NCBI GenBank assembly: GCA_001464055.1
Contig: LNET01000119.1
Span: 1-59,212, forward strand
From: Burkholderiales bacterium Ga0077543
GTDB taxonomy: Bacteria; Pseudomonadota; Gammaproteobacteria; Burkholderiales; Burkholderiaceae_C
DNA: 59,212 nucleotides
Direction: 5' to 3'
In this document: piece by piece, positions 53,665-59,212 of the stretch
Layout of the letters: each line of letters begins with the position of its first letter
How positions within the stretch are numbered: position 1 is the stretch's first letter
Notes under the pieces: model-generated
What the model saw: only the letters and a program-made list of their open reading frames with translations
Database searches by the model: none
Told to the model about the DNA's origin: nothing
Translations under genes and position numbers: made by a program

Positions 53665-55277
53665 CAAGCCAGGCGCACGTCGCGGCCGCTGAGATCGCGC
53701 GCCAGTCGCGTCGCCAGCTTGTTGACGAGGCCGTAGACCGACAGCTGCGGATTGGCGCCGATGCTGGTGGGGAAGATCGACCCGTCGTGGATCGACAGGT
53801 TGTCCACCTGCCAGTGTCGGCCGTCGGGTCGAACGACACCCTGCTCTGGCCGGCCGGCCATGCCGCAGCCACCCATCACGTGAGCGCTGACTACCCGGGT
53901 CAGCAAGGGTCTCATCGGCAGCGCAGCGATGGCCGCCTTGGCCTGGGGCCAGGTCGTGTAAGGCTGGGCAAGGTCGTGTGCCAGGCGCACCCGCTGCGCG
54001 CCTGCGGCAAACTGCAGTTCGGCCATGGAGAGGAAGGCGCGGCGCGCACCGTCCATCACGAAGTCGTTCAAGGGGTAGTCGAGCAGGGGTGATCCGTCGC
54101 TGCGAAGCTTCACCTGGCCGCCCGTGGATTGCGCATGAAAACCATCGCGCAGCAGCGCAAGCAGGGCATGAGTGCGAGGCATTTCGCGCAGATCGGCGGC
54201 GAGGTCGCTGCCGAAGCCGGTGCTGGTGCTGCTGAAGATGACCGGGTGCACGGGCGGCGCCTCCAGCTTGTAGCCCATCGGTCCGTCGATAGGATCGATC
54301 TCGAGGAAGTGGTCCGTGTACAGGGTCTGTGGTGCGCCTTTCCAGCCCTCGACGGCATGGTCGAAGATGGCGCTGGATATCACCACCGGGTGAAGGAACG
54401 TCCGCACACCCAGACGTCGGTGCGGGTCGGACAGCTTCGAGCGCAGCAAAAGGGCCGGCGTGTTGATGGCACCCCCCGAGACGACCACATGGCGGGCCTG
54501 GATGCGGACTTCGGTGCCAGGCTCGGGCGTGCTGTCGCGCTGTATGCCGGTGGCGCGCAAGCCGACCACCTTGCCGGCGACGATGTCGAGCGCCTCGACA
54601 CGCGTCTCGACCAGCAGTCGAGCGCCGCGGTCCAGCGCCATCGGCAGGGTGGTCACGAGCATCGACTGCTTGGCGTTGGTGGGGCAGCCCATGCCGCACG
54701 AACCCAGGTTCCAGCAGCCCTTGACGTTGCGCTGGATGGCAGCGGCGGGAATGCCCAACCTCAGTGCACCCTTGCGCAGCAACTCGTTGTTTTCGTTGGG
54801 TGGCGCCAGCCAGGGCCCGATCGAGAGACGGCGTTCTGCCTGCAGAAACCACGGGAACATGGCTTCGTCGGTGAGCTCGGGCAGGCCGAACTGATCGCGC
54901 CACCAGGCCAGAGTGGGCGACGGCGTACGGAACGAGCTGGTCCAGTTGACAGTGGTCGAGCCGCCCACGCACCGCCCTTGCAGGATGGTGATGGCCTTGT
55001 CTGCAGTCTTGCGCCCTGCGCTTTCCTGGTACAGGCTAGGGTAGGCCTCGCTTTCAAGCTGCCTGAAGTCCTTGCTGGACTTGAGCGGGCCTTCTTCGAC
55101 GAGGATGACGTCGAGTCCTGCTGAGGTCAGGAGTTCGGCTGTGATGCCGGCTCCAGCACCGCTGCCGACAATGGCTACGTCGCAGTGCAGGGCACGAGGC
55201 CTTGGCGCGTGGGGCCCGCCGTAGACCTTCCAGCCTCGGGCAAGTCCGTCACGAATCGGATCTGGCAGCTGGCTCAT
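53664..55277 (-). CDS. GMC-family FAD-dependent oxidoreductase (cholesterol oxidase-like)
   Basis: The 537-residue flavoprotein has a Rossmann start VAIVGSGAGAGITAELL, the GMC feature GRCVGGSTTVNWTSSFRTPS, and the C-terminal HVMGGCGMAG and SIHDGSIFPTSIGANPQLSV, typical of GMC oxidoreductases acting on alcohols. A conserved GCWNLGSCGMGCPTNAKQSM cysteine cluster is present. It shares an operon with a lipase-like hydrolase and a Tat-signal protein, which may be its small partner. Confidence 0.92.
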   Translation of the reverse strand: MSQLPDPIRDGLARGWKVYGGPHAPRPRALHCDVAIVGSGAGAGITAELLTSAGLDVILVEEGPLKSSKDFRQLESEAYPSLYQESAGRKTADKAITILQGRCVGGSTTVNWTSSFRTPSPTLAWWRDQFGLPELTDEAMFPWFLQAERRLSIGPWLAPPNENNELLRKGALRLGIPAAAIQRNVKGCWNLGSCGMGCPTNAKQSMLVTTLPMALDRGARLLVETRVEALDIVAGKVVGLRATGIQRDSTPEPGTEVRIQARHVVVSGGAINTPALLLRSKLSDPHRRLGVRTFLHPVVISSAIFDHAVEGWKGAPQTLYTDHFLEIDPIDGPMGYKLEAPPVHPVIFSSTSTGFGSDLAADLREMPRTHALLALLRDGFHAQSTGGQVKLRSDGSPLLDYPLNDFVMDGARRAFLSMAELQFAAGAQRVRLAHDLAQPYTTWPQAKAAIAALPMRPLLTRVVSAHVMGGCGMAGRPEQGVVRPDGRHWQVDNLSIHDGSIFPTSIGANPQLSVYGLVNKLATRLARDLSGRDVRLA

Positions 55278-55283
55278 GGCGTG

Positions 55284-55790
55284 CTACAGCTCGACGGGGC
55301 CGGCGTAGCCCAAGGCTGCCCAGGTGCTCCGGTCTGCGAAAAACGAGGCATAGGTGATGTCGCGCAAGGCTTGATAGGTCTGCACCCGCAAGTCGAGCGA
55401 AGACAGACGGAGCATCTGCAGCGCAGCCTGCACGTCGGTGCTGGAGGCCTTCTGCCAGGGCTGAGCCAAGCCGGTCAGAGCCATCCGCCCAGGCGGGCTG
55501 TTGAGAATACGCAGGAGCAAGGCCAGTTCGTCCTGCAGGGGTCGCGGGAGTCCACGAATGGTTTCCTCGATCCTCTCCAGGTGGGTCTGCAGAGCCAGGG
55601 CCTGAAGTTGTGGATCGGACGGCAGAGCACCTTGCAAGACGACTCTGGCAACGGCTTCGAAAAGTCCGCGACCATCGGCGCTGAGGCGGCTTGCGTTCCA
55701 CGCGGGGGGTACCCAGCTGAAACCGACGCCAGCAGCGGCGAGCAAAGCCGTACTGGCCACGCCTATCTTGAGCAAGCCTCTTCTGCGCAT
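55284..55790 (-). CDS. Small twin-arginine signal protein, partner of the GMC oxidoreductase
   Basis: The 168-residue protein begins MRRRGLLKIGVASTALLAAA, a twin-arginine (Tat) type signal. The rest is helical with no cofactor site. The arrangement of a small Tat subunit with a GMC flavoprotein resembles gluconate-2-dehydrogenase-like complexes (subunit 3 plus flavin subunit), so a periplasmic complex is inferred. It ends six bases before the GMC start. Confidence 0.75.
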   Translation of the reverse strand: MRRRGLLKIGVASTALLAAAGVGFSWVPPAWNASRLSADGRGLFEAVARVVLQGALPSDPQLQALALQTHLERIEETIRGLPRPLQDELALLLRILNSPPGRMALTGLAQPWQKASSTDVQAALQMLRLSSLDLRVQTYQALRDITYASFFADRSTWAALGYAGPVEL

Positions 55791-55873
55791 GGCAGCAGTG
55801 TTGCATCATCCGCAGACTGCCCCGTAGAGGGCACCGACTAACCCGACACAGGGCAAGGTGCGATAGTGAAGCC

Positions 55874-56569
55874 GTGAGCCCAGATGGACAGAAGATTCTT
55901 CGTCACCTGAACGAGGTGGCGGCCACAAGAACGGCGCAAGCGGCCGACGCAGCCCTGGCGGAGCGAGTCCGAAGCGTGAAGTCGTTCCAGCATGCGCGCT
56001 TTGCGGCTACTTACCCCGACATGTTGGCCGATGCCCGATATGGTCCGGCAGCAAAGTTCTTTCTGGACGATCTTTATGGCCCGCACGATTTCACGGAGCG
56101 GGACGGTCAGTTCGCCCGCATTGTTCCTGGGCTGGTGCGCGTGTTCTCTGCCGATATCGTTCAAACGGTGGCTGCCTTGGCAGAGCTGCACGCCATTTCG
56201 GAGGAACTGGACCTGGAGATGGCGTTGCGACTCCTCAGTCCCGCGCTCGACGCCCAGGCTTATGCCGCAGCGTGGCGGGCGCTGGGTCGGCCAGCCGATC
56301 GTGAGCGCCAGATCCGCCTGATGCTGGAAGTAGGACAGGCGCTAGACGGATTCACGCGAAAGCCCTTGCTGCGGCACAGCCTGCGCTTGATGCGAGGCCC
56401 TGCCTTGGCGACGGGCCTGGGGGCCTTGCAGCGCTTTTTGGAAACTGGGTTCGATACGTTTCGTGCGATGAGGGGCGCCAAGCCGCTGCTGGATACGATT
56501 GCGCAGCGGGAGCGAGGCTTGGCTGAGCACCTGTTTTCGAGCAACGATGCCGGGACGGGCAGCGCCTAG
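55874..56569 (+). CDS. Conserved hypothetical protein with FFLDDLYGP motif
   Basis: A 231-residue all-helical cytoplasmic protein starting at GTG. It contains RYGPAAKFFLDDLYGPHDFT followed by ERDGQFARIVPGLVRVF, a conserved pattern seen in hypothetical proteins of Burkholderiales near lipid genes. No catalytic residues recognised. It is divergent from the Tat-signal gene and precedes fadD. A link to fatty acid or polyester metabolism is suggested only by neighbours. Confidence 0.7.
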   Translation: MSPDGQKILRHLNEVAATRTAQAADAALAERVRSVKSFQHARFAATYPDMLADARYGPAAKFFLDDLYGPHDFTERDGQFARIVPGLVRVFSADIVQTVAALAELHAISEELDLEMALRLLSPALDAQAYAAAWRALGRPADRERQIRLMLEVGQALDGFTRKPLLRHSLRLMRGPALATGLGALQRFLETGFDTFRAMRGAKPLLDTIAQRERGLAEHLFSSNDAGTGSA

Positions 56570-56641
56570 GAAAACTACCGTAGCCCGCGAGGGCGGCAAG
56601 GATCGACCATCAAAGGCTCTGATCTTTTGAGACGGATCCTC

Positions 56642-58324
56642 GTGAAAGCCTCCTGGCTCGACAACTACCCTCCCGGCGTTCCGGCCACGGCACAAATCGA
56701 CGCCTATTGCAGCGTTTCGGAACTGTTGGAACACGCCTTTCAGCGCTACGCGCAGCGAGACGCCTGTGTCTGCATGGACAGCCGGCTGCGGTACCGAGAC
56801 ATCGACAACTTGTCGCAGGCGCTGGGTGCCTGGCTTCAGTCGCTGGGGCTACACAAGGGCAGTCGGGTCGCGATCATGATGCCAAACGTGCCACAGTACC
56901 TGGTTTGCCTGGCCGCAGTACTGCGAGCGGGCTTTGTCGTGGTCAATGTCAACCCTTTGTACACCGCGCGGGAGCTACAGCATCAGCTGAAGGACTCTGG
57001 CGCAGAAGCAGCAATCGTCCTGGAGAATTTCGCCACTGTGCTCGAGGAGGTCATCGAACAGACCGAAGTGAAGCATGTGGTGCTGACCGCAATCGGCGAT
57101 CTTTTGGGGTTCTGGCGAGGGGCATTGATCACGTTTGCCGTCAGGCATGTACGCCGGATGGTGCCTGAGTTCAGCTTGCCGATGGGCGACGGCCGAAGCG
57201 TGAGCCGGCTGACTGAAGTGCTGAACCAGGGCTCTCGGCTCAGCCTCCGGCGCGTTGATGTTGCACCCAGCGACGTGGCATTTCTCCAATACACGGGAGG
57301 GACGACAGGCGTATCGAAAGGTGCGGTTCTTCTGCACCGAAACGTGGTCGCCAACATCATGCAATGTGAGGCCTGGTTCAAGCCGATGCTCAGCAAGGTC
57401 GGGGTGGAGCAACTCACGGTCGTGTGTGCCCTCCCTCTGTATCACATCTTCGCATTGACCATTTGTGCCCTGATGGGCGCGCACTTCGGTGCCGTGAACC
57501 TGCTGATACCGAATCCCAGGGACATCCCAGGGTTCGTCAGGACATTGGCAAAGCATCGGGTCAACATGTTCCCGGCTGTGAATACCTTGTTCAATGCGCT
57601 GGCCAACGACAGCGATTTCGCAAGGCTGGATTTTTCGGGTCTGGTGGTGTCGAACGGTGGCGGCATGGCTGTCCAGCAGGCGACCGCGGAGAAATGGAGA
57701 CGAATCACCGGCTGTCCAGTTGTCGAAGGCTATGGTTTGTCGGAAACCTCGCCGGTCGCGACCTCGAACAGGCTCGACATCGTCGATTTCACGGGGACGA
57801 TTGGGCTGCCCGTACCGTCAACGGAGATTTCCATACGGGATGACGCTGGCTTGCCTGTGGCAGTGGGGCAGCCGGGTGAAATTTGCATCCGGGGCCCTCA
57901 GGTCATGGCTGGATACTGGAATCGCGCGGATGAAACGGCCAAGGTCATGACCGAAGACGGCTTCTTCAAGTCGGGCGATGTTGGCATCATGGACACCAAG
58001 GGCTACGTGCGCATCGTCGACCGCAAGAAGGACATGATCCTGGTGTCAGGATTCAATGTGTATCCGAATGAGATCGAACAGGTGGTCAGCCAGCACCCAG
58101 GCGTCCTTGAATGTGCAGCCATCGGGGTGCCGGACGAAAAATCGGGCGAAGCGGTCAAGCTGTTTGTGGTCAAGAACGACGCCACGCTTGGAGAGGAAGA
58201 CGTCGTTCGCTACTGTCGCGACAATTTCACCGCCTACAAGCGCCCAAAATATGTCGAGTTCAGGGATGAGCTTCCGAAGAGCAACGTCGGAAAGATTTTG
58301 AGGCGCGAACTAAGATCCAGTTGA
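56642..58324 (+). CDS. fadD: Long-chain fatty acid-CoA ligase
   Basis: FadD activates fatty acids to acyl-CoA through an acyl-AMP intermediate. The 560 residues contain the AMP-binding motif FLQYTGGTTGVSKGAVLLHR, EGYGLSETSPVA, and FFKSGDVGIMDTKGYVRIVD followed by RKKDMILVSGFNVYPNEIEQ. The GTG at 56642 gives the usual KASWLDNYPPGVPATAQ start; a TTG five codons upstream is also open. Length equals E. coli FadD (561). The segment has somewhat lower GC than its neighbours. Confidence 0.95.
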   Translation: MKASWLDNYPPGVPATAQIDAYCSVSELLEHAFQRYAQRDACVCMDSRLRYRDIDNLSQALGAWLQSLGLHKGSRVAIMMPNVPQYLVCLAAVLRAGFVVVNVNPLYTARELQHQLKDSGAEAAIVLENFATVLEEVIEQTEVKHVVLTAIGDLLGFWRGALITFAVRHVRRMVPEFSLPMGDGRSVSRLTEVLNQGSRLSLRRVDVAPSDVAFLQYTGGTTGVSKGAVLLHRNVVANIMQCEAWFKPMLSKVGVEQLTVVCALPLYHIFALTICALMGAHFGAVNLLIPNPRDIPGFVRTLAKHRVNMFPAVNTLFNALANDSDFARLDFSGLVVSNGGGMAVQQATAEKWRRITGCPVVEGYGLSETSPVATSNRLDIVDFTGTIGLPVPSTEISIRDDAGLPVAVGQPGEICIRGPQVMAGYWNRADETAKVMTEDGFFKSGDVGIMDTKGYVRIVDRKKDMILVSGFNVYPNEIEQVVSQHPGVLECAAIGVPDEKSGEAVKLFVVKNDATLGEEDVVRYCRDNFTAYKRPKYVEFRDELPKSNVGKILRRELRSS

Positions 58325-58432
58325 GTCGGGATGCCGCTGCTCGAGCGGTAAACCTGTTTTGGCTGCCGGTGCAGCCATTTGGCCGACTGCCTTTGCTTCG
58401 TACTGGAAGCATAAAGAACCAGCAAAAACGAA

Positions 58433-58462
58433 AAAAGGCCCTGTCTTTCGACAGGGCCTTTT
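58433..58462. terminator. Bidirectional terminator between fadD and the rRNA operon
   Basis: AAAAGGCCCTGTC TTTC GACAGGGCCTTTT is a perfect stem with A and T tracts on both sides. It can end fadD transcription rightward and the 5S end of the rRNA operon leftward; it lies 12 bp from the 5S gene. Confidence 0.93.
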
Positions 58463-58474
58463 CCGTTTATATTA

Positions 58475-58588
58475 GCTTGACAATGTCCTACTTTCACACG
58501 GGAACCCGCACTATCATCGGCGCAAAGGCGTTTCACTGTCCTGTTCGGGATGGGAAGGAGTGGGACCACCTCGCTATGGTCATCAAGC
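58475..58588 (-). rRNA. rrf: 5S ribosomal RNA
   Basis: On the minus strand: TTGATGACCATAGCGAGG at the 5' end, then GTGGTCCCACTCCTTCCCAT and CCCGAACAGGACAGTGAAAC, and a 3' end GTAGGACATTGTCAAGCT. This is a typical Burkholderiales 5S of about 113 nt. The ends are set by pairing of the 5' and 3' tails and may be off by a few bases. Confidence 0.95.
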
Positions 58589-58725
58589 TTGACTGTTTGC
58601 CGCGCCGCCCACACGGGCGCCACAGCGAATTCATAGAGTCTTATCAGCAGATTGCGTCAACTGCATAACCACGTTTTCTCAGACCATTCCTGCCCAGAAA
58701 TTTCCGGACGTTCGTCAAAGTTATA

Positions 58726-59212
<487 letters not shown>

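Noticed and set aside
58589..58725. Possible tRNA gene in the 23S-5S spacer
   Set aside because: No cloverleaf or CCA end could be recognised on either strand.

Overview
The window looks like a high-GC betaproteobacterium of the order Burkholderiales, probably in the Rubrivivax/Leptothrix/Comamonadaceae area. The basis is the gene content and the protein sequences: a single-cysteine DksA, HslV with a short propeptide, HppD/PhhA with an Lrp-type regulator, liuA-type acyl-CoA dehydrogenase, two PEP-CTERM proteins, a Burkholderiales-type 5S rRNA, and a dispersed GC-rich intergenic element. No insertion sequence, prophage or tRNA was recognised.

Positions 1-13245 hold a complete type I-E CRISPR-Cas locus, transcribed leftward. 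In order of transcription it is: Uma2-family nuclease, cas3, a gap carrying a yefM-yoeB toxin-antitoxin pair on the opposite strand, cas8e, cse2, cas7e, cas5e, cas6e, cas1, cas2, a 55-bp leader, and an array of 50 repeats and 49 spacers that starts exactly at base 1 and probably continues beyond the window. The 204-bp gap between cas8e and yefM holds two degenerate CRISPR repeats in crRNA orientation. The upstream one keeps an 8-nt tag; the downstream one keeps the Cas6e-type stem with a GNRA loop. This is the layout expected of a CreA/CreR-like crRNA mimic, here beside a protein toxin-antitoxin pair. It is the most interesting signal in the window.

Positions 13280-31608 are mostly housekeeping. 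They include a GNAT/isovaleryl-CoA dehydrogenase pair directly upstream of the uma2-cas3 unit, a large SARP/AAA/TPR regulator, a PEP-CTERM protein, an MBL hydrolase, a leftward block of YgjP-type protease, plsC, gmhB, glyS, glyQ, lnt and corC, then rightward yhhQ, a CobW GTPase and dksA.

Positions 31634-45525 carry a STAS-domain protein, hslVU, two aldo/keto reductases, a 1419-residue repetitive PEP-CTERM surface protein, AMP nucleosidase, a TerC-type metal exporter preceded by a yybP-ykoY (manganese) riboswitch, and a small CI-like HTH protein.

Positions 45526-59212 begin with a strong promoter overlapping a palindromic operator and followed by a terminator, with no clear gene between (possible small RNA). 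Then come small hypothetical genes, DUF2855, HDOD, MscS and YqaA proteins, an aromatic amino acid catabolism cluster (Lrp regulator, hppD, phhA), a lipase-like/GMC oxidoreductase/Tat-signal cluster, fadD, and the 3' end of an rRNA operon (5S and partial 23S, leftward).
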